From Pseudarthrobacter sp. MM222 (GTDB lineage Bacteria; Actinomycetota; Actinomycetes; Actinomycetales; Micrococcaceae), in assembly GCF_947090775.1 (NCBI RefSeq), contig NZ_OX352321.1:3100001-3164000 (forward strand): a stretch of 64,000 nucleotides of DNA. Reading direction: 5' to 3'. Shown piece after piece: positions 19,602 through 27,667 of this stretch. The stretch's first letter is position 1, and every line of letters starts with the position of its first letter. A model generated the notes under the pieces. It was not told the DNA's origin, ran no database searches, and saw nothing but the letters and a program-made list of their open reading frames with translations. The position numbers and the translations under genes are program-made.

Positions 19602-21083
19602 GTGTCCCATCATCGCCTGACCCCCAGCATCCACCGGCAGGAGAACCAACTTGCCCTGGCGCTGCACGCGCTGCGCACCACGCTGGAGCTGCCCGGACCG
19701 TTCCCGGAGGACGTCCTGCGCGAAGCCAAGGAAGCCGTGGCCGGGCACGAACTGCCGGAGCTTGATTTCACCCATATCGACTTCGTGACCATCGATCCGG
19801 AGTCCTCCACGGACCTTGACCAGGCTCTCCACATTTCCCGCGCCGGCACGGGCTACCAACTGCATTACGCCATCGCGGACGTCCCCTCCTTCGTGTCCCC
19901 CGGCGGAGTGCTCGACGCCGAAACCCGCCGACGCGGCCAGACCTTCTACACCCCGGACGGCCGGATTCCGCTGCATCCGGAGGTCATCAGTGAGGAGGCC
20001 GGCAGCCTGCTCGCCGGTCAGCTTTGCGCCGCTTTCGTCTGGGAATTCGAGCTCGACGCCGACGCCGAGGTCTCCTCGGTGCTGGTGCGCCGGGCCCGGG
20101 TCCGCAGCCGGGCCAAACTCAGCTATCCGGGTGTCCAGGCGCAGCTCGACGCCGGTACCGCGGGGCCCGTGCTGCAGCTGCTCAAGGAAGTCGGAATCAA
20201 GCGCGTGGAGCTGGAGCGGCTCCGCGGCGGCGCCAGCCTGAACATGCCGGAACAGGAGATCGAACAGCTGCCCGACGGCGGCTACCGGATCGTCGCCGCC
20301 CCGCCGCTGCCGGTGGAGGACTGGAATGCCCAGATTTCGCTCATGACCGGGATGGCCGCTGCCGGGATCATGCTCGCAGGCAAGGTCGGCATCCTGCGCA
20401 CCATGCCCGCCCCGGACGAGAACTCGCTGGCGCACTTTCACCGCCAGACCCGAGCCCTCGGCAAGCCCTGGGACGGGGAGATGAGCTATGGCGAATACCT
20501 GCGCACCCTGGACCCGACAGATCCGCCGCAGCTGGCGATCGTGCACTCGGCCGGCATGCTGTTCCGCGGCGCCGGCTACACGCCCTTCGACGGAAGCGTT
20601 CCGGAGGCCGCTACCCAGTCCGCCATCGGCGCGGCGTATGCCCACTCCACCGCACCCCTGCGCCGGCTGATCGACCGCTTCGTGCTGGTGATCTGCGAGG
20701 CGCTCAGCAACGGCACGGAGGTTCCGGCGTGGGCCCGCGAGGCCCTGCCTTCGCTGCCCGCCATCATGGGGACCTCGGACCAGCTCGCCGCCAGGCTGGA
20801 GCGGCTCTCCCTCGATACCGTGGAGGCTGCGCTGCTGAGCAACCACATCGGCGAGGAGTTCGACGCCGTCGTCATCTCCGGTTCCAAACCGGCCAGGAAC
20901 GGCAACGGGAAGAACGGGAACGGCAACGGCAATGGCAACGGGCCGTCCGGGATGGTGCAGATTGCGGAACCTGCCGTCACTGCACGGTGCCCGGGCGAGC
21001 TGGAAGCGGGCACCCAGATCCGGGTCCGGGTGCTCTCGGCCGATATCGCCAGCGGGGAGATCCGGCTGGAACTGGCGGGCTGA
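19602..21083 (+). CDS. RNB-domain ribonuclease (RNase II/R family)
   Basis: A 493-residue 3'-5' exoribonuclease candidate. The RNB catalytic signature is FVTIDPESSTDLDQALH with the metal-binding aspartates, followed by HYAIADVPSFVSPGG, ETRRRGQTFYTPDGRIPLHP and AAYAHSTAPLRRLIDRFV. It lacks the N-terminal cold-shock domains of RNase II/R; the last 45 residues (VQIAEPAVTARC to IRLELAG) may form an OB/S1-like strand set. Before that lies a Gly-Asn run encoded by a six-base near-repeat. The start is a GTG without a ribosome binding site. The DEAD-box helicase gene follows on the same strand after a 318-base leader region. Confidence 0.88.
   Translation: MSHHRLTPSIHRQENQLALALHALRTTLELPGPFPEDVLREAKEAVAGHELPELDFTHIDFVTIDPESSTDLDQALHISRAGTGYQLHYAIADVPSFVSPGGVLDAETRRRGQTFYTPDGRIPLHPEVISEEAGSLLAGQLCAAFVWEFELDADAEVSSVLVRRARVRSRAKLSYPGVQAQLDAGTAGPVLQLLKEVGIKRVELERLRGGASLNMPEQEIEQLPDGGYRIVAAPPLPVEDWNAQISLMTGMAAAGIMLAGKVGILRTMPAPDENSLAHFHRQTRALGKPWDGEMSYGEYLRTLDPTDPPQLAIVHSAGMLFRGAGYTPFDGSVPEAATQSAIGAAYAHSTAPLRRLIDRFVLVICEALSNGTEVPAWAREALPSLPAIMGTSDQLAARLERLSLDTVEAALLSNHIGEEFDAVVISGSKPARNGNGKNGNGNGNGNGPSGMVQIAEPAVTARCPGELEAGTQIRVRVLSADIASGEIRLELAG
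20899..20942 (+). repeat. In-frame six-base microsatellite encoding Asn-Gly repeats
   Basis: Within the RNB gene, units of the form AACGGN are repeated about seven times (with one AAGAAC and one AAT variant), giving an Asn-Gly linker. Because the unit is two codons, gain or loss of copies would keep the frame. Confidence 0.75.
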
Positions 21084-21401
21084 CACCCCCGCGTCATCCC
21101 CGGGATTTCCGGCCGCGCGGGCCGGCCCGTGGGCGTCCAGTCGAGGTTCCGGGCTGCGTGCAGCTAGACTGGGAAGGTAGATATGGATGCCCGGTCGTTG
21201 ATTTCCTTGATTTTCGAATTCAACAAGCCCGCCCCTACGCGATCTTGAGATAGACCCGCTGGTCCCCAGTGCCAGCATTTAGATAGCCCGCGATCGGCTT
21301 CCACTGGAATTGCCTGCGCGCCTGAGCGTGCTCCGGAACGGCCTCCGGCCGGCCCCGTTGAGCAAGCAGCGCAGCCCAAAATGAATAAGGAAACTCCCCT
21401 A
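21084..21401 (+). promoter_or_regulatory. Long leader of the DEAD-box helicase gene
   Basis: This stretch of 318 bases has no annotated protein gene. TAGACT at 21165-21170 could be a -10 box, which would give a leader of roughly 225 bases. The leader contains a short reading frame with its own purine-rich GGGAAGG (see the next entry). I see no terminator or known riboswitch pattern in it. Confidence 0.35.
21183..21248 (+). CDS. Candidate 21-codon leader peptide upstream of the DEAD-box helicase
   Basis: ATG at 21183 opens a 21-codon frame (starting MDARSLISLIFEF, ending PTRS, stop TGA at 21246-21248) preceded by GGGAAGG five to six bases upstream. It could be a regulatory leader peptide for the helicase or chance. 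No homologue is known to me. Confidence 0.25.
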   Translation: MDARSLISLIFEFNKPAPTRS

Positions 21402-23126
21402 GTGAGTGAATTGCATACGCACCAGCTTCTGATCGACGAATCCGGAACGGAAACGCTCGAGCCAGAAGAAACCATCATCTCGGACGAAATGCCGCACGAG
21501 ATCGCCGAAAAGACCTTCGCCGACTACAACGTCCGCGCCGACATCGTGGAGTCCCTCGCCGACGCCGGCATTACGCACCCCTTCCCCATCCAGGCAATGA
21601 CGCTGCCCGTGGCCCTGAGCGGCCACGACATCATCGGCCAGGCCAAGACCGGCACCGGCAAGACCCTCGGCTTCGGCATCCCGGCCCTGCAGCGCGTGAT
21701 CGGCCCCGACGACGAGGGGTTCGACAAGCTGCCCGCCCCGGGTGCACCGCAGGCCCTCGTGATCGTGCCGACGCGTGAACTCGCCGTCCAGGTCGCCAAC
21801 GACCTGCAGAACGCGGCCCGCAAGCGCAATGCCCGGATCACCACCATCTACGGCGGCCGCGCCTACGAGCCGCAGGTCGAGGCACTGCAGAAGGGCGTCG
21901 AGGTCGTCGTCGGCACCCCCGGCCGCCTGATCGACCTTTACAAGCAAAAGCACCTCGTGCTCAAGAACGTCAAGATGGTCATCCTTGACGAGGCCGACGA
22001 GATGCTGGACCTTGGCTTCCTCCCGGACGTCGAGACGCTCATCGCCGGCACCCCCGCGGTCCGGCAGACGCTGCTCTTCTCGGCCACCATGCCCGGCCCG
22101 GTCGTTGCCATGGCCCGGCGCTACATGACGAAGCCGACCCACATCCGCGCCGCCGACCCGGACGACGAGGGCCTGACCAAGCGCGACATCCGCCAGCTGA
22201 TCTACCGTGCCCACAGCATGGACAAGATCGAGGTCGTCGCCCGCATCCTGCAGGCCCGCGGACGCGGCCGCACCATCATCTTCACCAAGACCAAGCGCAC
22301 CGCGGCGAAGGTTGCCGAGGAGCTGGTGGACCGCGGCTTCGCGGCCGCCGCCATCCACGGTGACCTCGGCCAGGGCGCCCGCGAGCAGGCGCTGCGCGCC
22401 TTCCGCAACAACAAGGTGGACGTCCTTGTGGCCACCGACGTCGCCGCCCGCGGCATTGACGTCGACGACGTCACCCACGTCATCAACTACCAGTGCGTCG
22501 AGGACGAAAAGATCTACCTGCACCGCGTCGGCCGCACCGGCCGGGCCGGGAACAAGGGCACCGCCGTGACCTTCGTGGACTGGGATGACATGCCGCGGTG
22601 GGGACTGATCAACAAGGCCCTGGGCCTCAGTGTCCCGGAGCCGGTGGAGACCTATTCCTCCTCCGCGCACCTCTTCGAGGAGCTGGACATCCCCGAGGGC
22701 ACCAAGGGCCGCCTGCCCCGCAACAAGCGGGTGCTGGCCGGTGTCGACGCCGAGGTCCTCGAGGATCTGGGCGAGACCGGCAAGAAGAACGCGCGCCCCA
22801 GCGGCCGTGACGGCAGCCGCGACAGCGCCCGCGCGGGACAAAGCGGCGGCCGTGACGGCGGCCGCGGCGCTGGCAAGGAAAGCGGCCGCGACGCCCGCCG
22901 CAGCGGCGGGGAATCCGGCGGACGGTCCGGCGAGCGCCGTCGTCGTCCCGCCGAAGCCGAAACCAGCACCCGGCCGGCGGCGGAGGCACCGGCCAAGGTG
23001 GCCAGCGTCCCGACCGAAGTCGACCGCGCCACCCGCGCCCGCCGCCGGACCCGCCGCCGCAACGGCGAAGTGGTCGCCGGTGAAGGGCAGCAGGCCAGCG
23101 CCCGCCCCAGCAACGCCGAGGCCTAA
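21402..23126 (+). CDS. DEAD-box ATP-dependent RNA helicase
   Basis: A 574-residue DEAD-box helicase with all core motifs: GQAKTGTGKT (Walker A), PTREL, TPGRLIDL, VILDEADEMLDLGF (DEAD), SAT, and in the second RecA domain ATDVAARGIDVD and HRVGRTGRAG. The last 130 residues are a low-complexity basic tail rich in Arg, Gly, Ser and Asp ending in TRARRRTRRRNGEV, typical of RNA-binding tails on actinobacterial CsdA-like helicases. I chose the GTG at 21402, with AAGGAA ten bases upstream, over the ATG at 21381, which has none. A ribonuclease gene lies upstream on the same strand, so a shared role in RNA turnover is plausible. Confidence 0.92.
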   Translation: MSELHTHQLLIDESGTETLEPEETIISDEMPHEIAEKTFADYNVRADIVESLADAGITHPFPIQAMTLPVALSGHDIIGQAKTGTGKTLGFGIPALQRVIGPDDEGFDKLPAPGAPQALVIVPTRELAVQVANDLQNAARKRNARITTIYGGRAYEPQVEALQKGVEVVVGTPGRLIDLYKQKHLVLKNVKMVILDEADEMLDLGFLPDVETLIAGTPAVRQTLLFSATMPGPVVAMARRYMTKPTHIRAADPDDEGLTKRDIRQLIYRAHSMDKIEVVARILQARGRGRTIIFTKTKRTAAKVAEELVDRGFAAAAIHGDLGQGAREQALRAFRNNKVDVLVATDVAARGIDVDDVTHVINYQCVEDEKIYLHRVGRTGRAGNKGTAVTFVDWDDMPRWGLINKALGLSVPEPVETYSSSAHLFEELDIPEGTKGRLPRNKRVLAGVDAEVLEDLGETGKKNARPSGRDGSRDSARAGQSGGRDGGRGAGKESGRDARRSGGESGGRSGERRRRPAEAETSTRPAAEAPAKVASVPTEVDRATRARRRTRRRNGEVVAGEGQQASARPSNAEA

Positions 23127-23134
23127 ACCCCTTC

Positions 23135-24007
23135 ATGACTGACACCGTCTGGGCGCCGGACGGCAGCAACCTGGTGGTACACGCGGACAACGCGGAGTAC
23201 CTGCCAACGCTGCCGGACGGCGCCTTCACACTCATTTACGTGGACCCGCCCTTCAACACCGGCCGGGTGCAGCGGCGCCAGGAGACCAGGATGGTCCTCA
23301 ACGCCGGCGGCGAGGGCGACAGGGTCGGCTTCAAGGGCCGGTCCTACGACACGATCAAGGGCGCGCTGCACAGCTACGACGACGCGTTCAGCGACTACTG
23401 GACGTTCCTGGAACCGCGGCTGGTCGAGGCCTGGCGGCTGCTCGCGGACGACGGGACCCTGTACCTGCACCTCGACTACCGGGAAGTCCACTACGCCAAG
23501 GTCATGCTCGACGCGATCTTCGGCCGCGAGTGCTTCCTGAACGAGATCATCTGGGCCTACGACTACGGCGCCCGGGCCAAGTACCGCTGGCCCACGAAGC
23601 ACGACAACATCCTCGTGTATGTGAAGAACCCGGCACGGTACCACTTCGACAGCGCCGAGGTGGACCGGGAGCCCTACATGGCCCCTGGCCTGGTGACCCC
23701 GGCAAAACGGGAACTCGGCAAGCTGCCTACCGACGTCTGGTGGCACACGATCGTGTCGCCGACCGGCAAGGAGAAGACCGGGTATCCGACCCAGAAGCCC
23801 GAGGGCCTGATCCGGCGTGTGGTGGCCGCATCAAGCCGGCCCGGCGACTGGTGCCTCGACTTCTTCGCCGGCTCCGGGACGCTCGGGGCCGTCGCCGCGA
23901 AGCTGGACCGCAGGTTCGTCTGCGTGGACCAGAACCAGCCGGCCATCGATGTCATGGCCAAGCGCCTCTCCGCCCACGCTGAGTTCGCCGCCTTCCCGCC
24001 CAACTAG
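23135..24007 (+). CDS. Orphan site-specific DNA methyltransferase (beta class, N4/N6)
   Basis: A 290-residue amino-methyltransferase. The catalytic motif IV is YVDPPFNTGR near residue 40, and the AdoMet motif I is LDFFAGSGTLGAVAAKLDR near residue 250. Catalytic-before-AdoMet order puts it in the beta class, with adenine N6 or cytosine N4 as target. GYPTQKPEGLIRRVV is a typical motif-X-side segment. The gap after motif IV contains a long charged insert. No restriction endonuclease gene is next to it, so it is solitary here. It begins eight bases after the helicase stop and may be co-transcribed with it. Confidence 0.88.
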   Translation: MTDTVWAPDGSNLVVHADNAEYLPTLPDGAFTLIYVDPPFNTGRVQRRQETRMVLNAGGEGDRVGFKGRSYDTIKGALHSYDDAFSDYWTFLEPRLVEAWRLLADDGTLYLHLDYREVHYAKVMLDAIFGRECFLNEIIWAYDYGARAKYRWPTKHDNILVYVKNPARYHFDSAEVDREPYMAPGLVTPAKRELGKLPTDVWWHTIVSPTGKEKTGYPTQKPEGLIRRVVAASSRPGDWCLDFFAGSGTLGAVAAKLDRRFVCVDQNQPAIDVMAKRLSAHAEFAAFPPN

Positions 24008-24013
24008 CTCGCA

Positions 24014-24041
24014 GCAGGGGGCCTTTCTGGCCGGCCCCTGC
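24014..24041. terminator. Hairpin between convergent methyltransferase and PHP genes
   Basis: GCAGGGGGCC and GGC-CGG-CCCCTGC form a stem of ten pairs with a three-base bulge around a TTTCT loop. Its position between converging genes suggests a two-way terminator, although no clear T run follows. Confidence 0.45.
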
Positions 24042-24066
24042 CGCCACCTGTTTGGGGAGGGGAGCT

Positions 24067-24912
24067 TCAGCGAACCACCGCGGATCCGGTGCCCAGTTCC
24101 TCGATCCGCGCGAAGACCTCCGGCGAGGTCACGTTCTCGCCCAGCAGGTTCGGCTTCCCGGCACCGTGGTAGTCGGAGGACCCGGTCACCAGCAGGCCGT
24201 GCCTCTGCGCCAACTTGCGCAGGAACTCCCTGCCCTCTTCGGGATTGTCCCGGTGGTAGATCTCCAGCCCGGCCAGGCCAGCGTCAATCATCTCGTGGTA
24301 GGTCCGGTCCCCCACGATCCGTCCGCGGGCGGACGCCACCGGATGGGCAAACACCGGGACCCCGCCGGCGGCGCGGACCAGTTCGACGGCGAGTGCGGGA
24401 TCGGGCGCGTAATGCTGCACGTAGTAGCGCGAGCGCGAAGTAAGGATCGAACTGAAGGCCTCGGTCCTGTCCTCGACGACCCCGGCGGCCACGAGCGCGT
24501 CGGCGATGTGCGGCCGCCCCAGGGTGGCCCCGGGCGCGACGTGGTGGATGACGTCGTCCCACGTCAGCGGGTAGTCCTCGGCAAGCAGGCTGACCATCCG
24601 CTCGGCCCGCGTATAGCGCGCATCCTTGGCCTTGGTGATTTCCTCCAGCAGCCCGGGGTGCTCCGGGTCGTGCAGATAGCTGAGCAGGTGGACGCTGATG
24701 CCCTCGGAGGTCCGGCAGGAAATCTCCATCCCGGGAACCAGCGCGACGCCGTTGTCCCGCGCGGCCAGCGCGGCCTCCGCCCAGCCGTCAGTGGAGTCGT
24801 GGTCCGTCAGGGCCACCACGTCGATCCCGGCCTCGGCGGCGGACGCCATCACGTCGGCCGGGGCCTGGGTGCCGTCGGAAACATTCGAGTGCGCATGCAG
24901 GTCTATCCTCAC
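24067..24912 (-). CDS. PHP-domain phosphoesterase
   Basis: A 281-residue PHP-superfamily metal phosphoesterase. Motifs bearing the metal ligands are IDLHAHSNVSDGTQ at the start, ALTDHDSTDGWAEA, VPGMEISC, FAHPVASARG and TGSSDYHGAGKPN. This arrangement matches the trpH/YciV group, whose members act as 3',5'-nucleotide bisphosphate phosphatases or 5'-3' RNA exonucleases; the substrate here is not known. It starts at a GTG with TAGGCT six bases upstream and no ribosome binding site. It converges on the methyltransferase gene. Confidence 0.88.
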   Translation of the reverse strand: MRIDLHAHSNVSDGTQAPADVMASAAEAGIDVVALTDHDSTDGWAEAALAARDNGVALVPGMEISCRTSEGISVHLLSYLHDPEHPGLLEEITKAKDARYTRAERMVSLLAEDYPLTWDDVIHHVAPGATLGRPHIADALVAAGVVEDRTEAFSSILTSRSRYYVQHYAPDPALAVELVRAAGGVPVFAHPVASARGRIVGDRTYHEMIDAGLAGLEIYHRDNPEEGREFLRKLAQRHGLLVTGSSDYHGAGKPNLLGENVTSPEVFARIEELGTGSAVVR

Positions 24913-24918
24913 CCCACC

Positions 24919-24924
24919 AGCCTA
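24919..24924 (-). promoter_or_regulatory. -10-like hexamer (TAGGCT) for the leaderless PHP gene
   Basis: On the minus strand TAGGCT ends six bases before the GTG start of the PHP gene, in the same arrangement as thiE. Confidence 0.45.
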
Positions 24925-24983
24925 GTAGATGGGTCCCGGGAGCCTGTTGGCCTAAGCCGCGCCGCTGGTGAGACTATGGGACG

Positions 24984-26567
24984 GTGAACGATGCCGATAA
25001 CACCCCTGTCTCCGCTTCCCAGCCCCTCGAAGAGCGCGTGAACAACCGCTCGCAGCGGCCCACTTCCGACGCTTTCAAGGCTTTCATGGCCAGCAACTGG
25101 GCTCCGTCCCCGCAGCAGACTCCCGAAAGGGACGCCGTAGCCGGCCATGCGGCGGACCGCCGCCGGGCCATCTCGGAGCTGTTCAAGGGTGAACGCCTGG
25201 TCCTCCCCGCCGGTCCGTTGAAGGTCCGCTCGAACGACTGCGACTACCGCTTCCGCCCGCATTCCGCCTTCGCGCACCTGACCGGGCTGGGCCTGGACCA
25301 TGAGCCGGACGCGGTCCTCGTCCTGGAACCCGCGGGGGAAGGCAAGGGCGACGACGGCGGCCACCACCACGCAACGCTCTACTTCCGCCCGCTCGCCGGC
25401 CGCGACACGGAACAGTTCTACGCCGATTCCCGCTCCGGCGAATTCTGGATCGGTACCCGCCCGACGCTGGCCGAGTTCAAGGCCCGTCTCGGCCTGGCGA
25501 CCGCTGACCTCAGCGAACTGGAACTCGCCATCACCAAGAACGTCGGCGCCCCGGAAATCGGCGGCATTTCGGTGCGGCTGGTGCGCAAGGTGGACGAAAA
25601 CATCGACGCCCTCGTGGATACGGCCCGGTACAACACGGCCAAGGATCCGGAGAACCTGGACCTCGGCGTCTTCGATGGCCTGGACGAGAAGCTCACCGAA
25701 GCGCTCTCCGAGCTTCGCCTGCTCAAGGACGAGTGGGAAGTCGGGCAGCTCAAGCTCGCCGTGGCCGCCACGGTGGAGGGCTTCACGGACGTGGTCAAGG
25801 CCCTGCCGCGGGCGCTGACCCACCAGCGCGGCGAACGCGTCGTCGAAGGCGTGTTCTTCGCCCGCGCCCGGGAGGAAGGCAACGAGCTCGGTTACGACAC
25901 GATCGCCGCCTCCGGCAACAACGCCACGGTGCTGCACTGGACCCGGAACACCGGCAAGGTCACGGCCGGCGAATTGCTGCTGCTGGACGCCGGCGTCGAG
26001 GCCGAATCGCTCTACACCGCGGACATCACCCGCACGCTGCCTGCCAACGGCACCTTCTCCGCGATCCAGCGGAAGGTCTATGAGGCCGTGCTCGACGCCG
26101 CCGACGCAGGCTTTGCCGCCGCGCAGCCCGGCGCGAAGTTCCGTGACATCCACAGCGCGGCCTCCGCCGTGCTGGCGGAGCGGCTCGCCGAATGGGGCCT
26201 GCTGCCGGTGTCCGTGGAGGAAGCCATCAGCCCCGACGGCCAGCAGCACCGGCGCTGGATGCCCCACGGCACCAGCCACCATCTGGGGCTGGACGTGCAC
26301 GACTGCGCCCAGGCGAAGCGTGAACTGTACCTGGACGGTGTTCTCACGCCCGGCATGGTGTTCACGATTGAGCCCGGCCTCTACTTCAAGAACGAGGATC
26401 TGGGCATTCCCGAGGAATACCGCGGCATCGGCGTCCGCATCGAGGACGACGTCCTGATGACCCCCGCCGGGCCCGTCAACCTCAGCGCCGCCCTGCCGCG
26501 CAAGGCCGGCGACGTCGAGTCCTGGATGGCCGGGATCTACCAGGAAGCCGAAGGCCAGCAGCCGTAG
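24984..26567 (+). CDS. pepP: Xaa-Pro aminopeptidase (aminopeptidase P, M24B)
   Basis: Cleaves N-terminal residues that precede proline. The 527-residue protein has the AMP_N domain (about 40-220, including CDYRFRPHSAFAHLTGLG) and the pita-bread metallopeptidase domain. The five metal ligands lie in LLLDAGVEAES, YTADITRTLPANG, HGTSHHLGLDVHD, FTIEPGLYF and IGVRIEDDVL. The start is a GTG at 24984 without a good ribosome binding site. A strong hairpin terminator follows. Confidence 0.94.
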   Translation: MNDADNTPVSASQPLEERVNNRSQRPTSDAFKAFMASNWAPSPQQTPERDAVAGHAADRRRAISELFKGERLVLPAGPLKVRSNDCDYRFRPHSAFAHLTGLGLDHEPDAVLVLEPAGEGKGDDGGHHHATLYFRPLAGRDTEQFYADSRSGEFWIGTRPTLAEFKARLGLATADLSELELAITKNVGAPEIGGISVRLVRKVDENIDALVDTARYNTAKDPENLDLGVFDGLDEKLTEALSELRLLKDEWEVGQLKLAVAATVEGFTDVVKALPRALTHQRGERVVEGVFFARAREEGNELGYDTIAASGNNATVLHWTRNTGKVTAGELLLLDAGVEAESLYTADITRTLPANGTFSAIQRKVYEAVLDAADAGFAAAQPGAKFRDIHSAASAVLAERLAEWGLLPVSVEEAISPDGQQHRRWMPHGTSHHLGLDVHDCAQAKRELYLDGVLTPGMVFTIEPGLYFKNEDLGIPEEYRGIGVRIEDDVLMTPAGPVNLSAALPRKAGDVESWMAGIYQEAEGQQP

Positions 26568-26600
26568 CCTTCGCCGCCGTTCGCGCGACCACGGGAGCGC

Positions 26601-26640
26601 AGAGAGCCCCGTCCCGGAAATATCCGGGACGGGGCTCTCT
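26601..26640. terminator. Bidirectional terminator, perfect 18-bp stem
   Basis: AGAGAGCCCCGTCCCGGA and its exact reverse complement are separated by AATA. It lies between the convergent pepP and stress-protein genes and could end transcription from both sides. Confidence 0.88.
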
Positions 26641-26663
26641 GCCTGCCGGGAGGCGGCCGGCGG

Positions 26664-27590
26664 CTACGGCTTGGAACCGTCCTGGCCGGGTTCATGCTTG
26701 GGGGTGACCCGCACGCCGTACTGCGGCCGGCCATCGGGCAGGTCCGGGTAGCGGACCGCCGCCGGGCGTGCCGGCTCCGCCTCGCCCTGGGGAGCCGGCT
26801 CGGCGGGCTGGCCCGGGACAGCCTGGCCGGCCTCGGGCTGCCGGGCGGGTTCAGCCGGGTGCGCTCCGCCCGTGCCGGCGTCCGCGCTGCGCTGGCCATA
26901 CGGATCGTTCCAGCCTGCGGGGCGCTGCGGCCCCTGCCCCTGCGGCCCTTGGCCCGGCTGGGCCGGCTGGGCCTGGCCCTGCTGCTGGGGTCCCGGTTGC
27001 TGGGGGGCCTGCTGGCCGGCCTGCTGGTACGGCTGGTGCTGGTAGTCCTGCTGCGCGTAGCCGGCCGGCGCGGCGGCCTCACGCTGGGTCATCGGCAGCT
27101 GGTGGAGCAGCCGGCGCGCCTCGTTGGCGGCCTCGAAGGACACGACGACGTCATAGCTGGTCGCCACGACCTGGCTGGTTGACGTAAAGTCGCGCTTTCC
27201 GCGCTGCATCGCGTAGGTAACGATGCCGAAGAGCATGAAGAACGCGGCGCCCATCAGCACCGACGTGATGATCGAGAAGTAGCCCCCGGTCGGGGAGAAG
27301 AAGGACAGCATGACGCCGACGAAGAGGCCGAACCACATGCCGCTCAGCGCCCCGGAGAGGGCCACGCGCGGGTAGCTGAGCCGGCCGGTGACCCGTTCCA
27401 CCATCTTGAGGTCATTGCCCACAATCGAGACCATCTGCACCGGGAACTGCTGGTCCGCCAGGTAGTCCACCGCCTTTTGGGCATCCAGGTAGGAAGTGTA
27501 GGAACCGACAGTGTCGCCCTTGGGGACAGTGCGGGCCTCGTCCGGGCCGGTGGGGGCGCCAGCCCTGGGAGCACCAAAAATGTTTGACAT
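26664..27590 (-). CDS. General-stress-protein (YflT/GSP17M-like) domain with membrane hairpin and Gln/Pro-rich tail
   Basis: A 308-residue protein. Residues 25-70 (VGSYTSYLDAQKAVDYLADQ, then VSIVGNDLKMVERVTGRLSY) match the GSP17M-type domain. Two hydrophobic segments follow (about 78-97 and 103-125). The domain closes with a beta-like segment ending YDVVVSFEAANEARRLLHQL. From about 175 onward the sequence is Gln/Pro/Gly-rich and probably disordered. The function is not established. It starts at the ATG at 27590 with GGGGAT upstream. Confidence 0.75.
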   Translation of the reverse strand: MSNIFGAPRAGAPTGPDEARTVPKGDTVGSYTSYLDAQKAVDYLADQQFPVQMVSIVGNDLKMVERVTGRLSYPRVALSGALSGMWFGLFVGVMLSFFSPTGGYFSIITSVLMGAAFFMLFGIVTYAMQRGKRDFTSTSQVVATSYDVVVSFEAANEARRLLHQLPMTQREAAAPAGYAQQDYQHQPYQQAGQQAPQQPGPQQQGQAQPAQPGQGPQGQGPQRPAGWNDPYGQRSADAGTGGAHPAEPARQPEAGQAVPGQPAEPAPQGEAEPARPAAVRYPDLPDGRPQYGVRVTPKHEPGQDGSKP

Positions 27591-27655
27591 ATCCCCATTC
27601 TTACCTATCCGGCTGGGGTGCGCCTGTAAATTCAGCTAAAAGAGAGCAGACTCGG

Positions 27656-27661
27656 TAGCCT
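27656..27661 (+). promoter_or_regulatory. -10-like hexamer (TAGCCT) for the leaderless MgtE-N/CBS gene
   Basis: TAGCCT ends six bases before the GTG at 27668; no ribosome binding site lies between. Confidence 0.45.
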
Positions 27662-27667
27662 GTACAA

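Noticed and set aside
19557..21278. 573-residue frame antisense to the RNB gene
   Set aside because: No start signal, antisense to a clear RNB protein.
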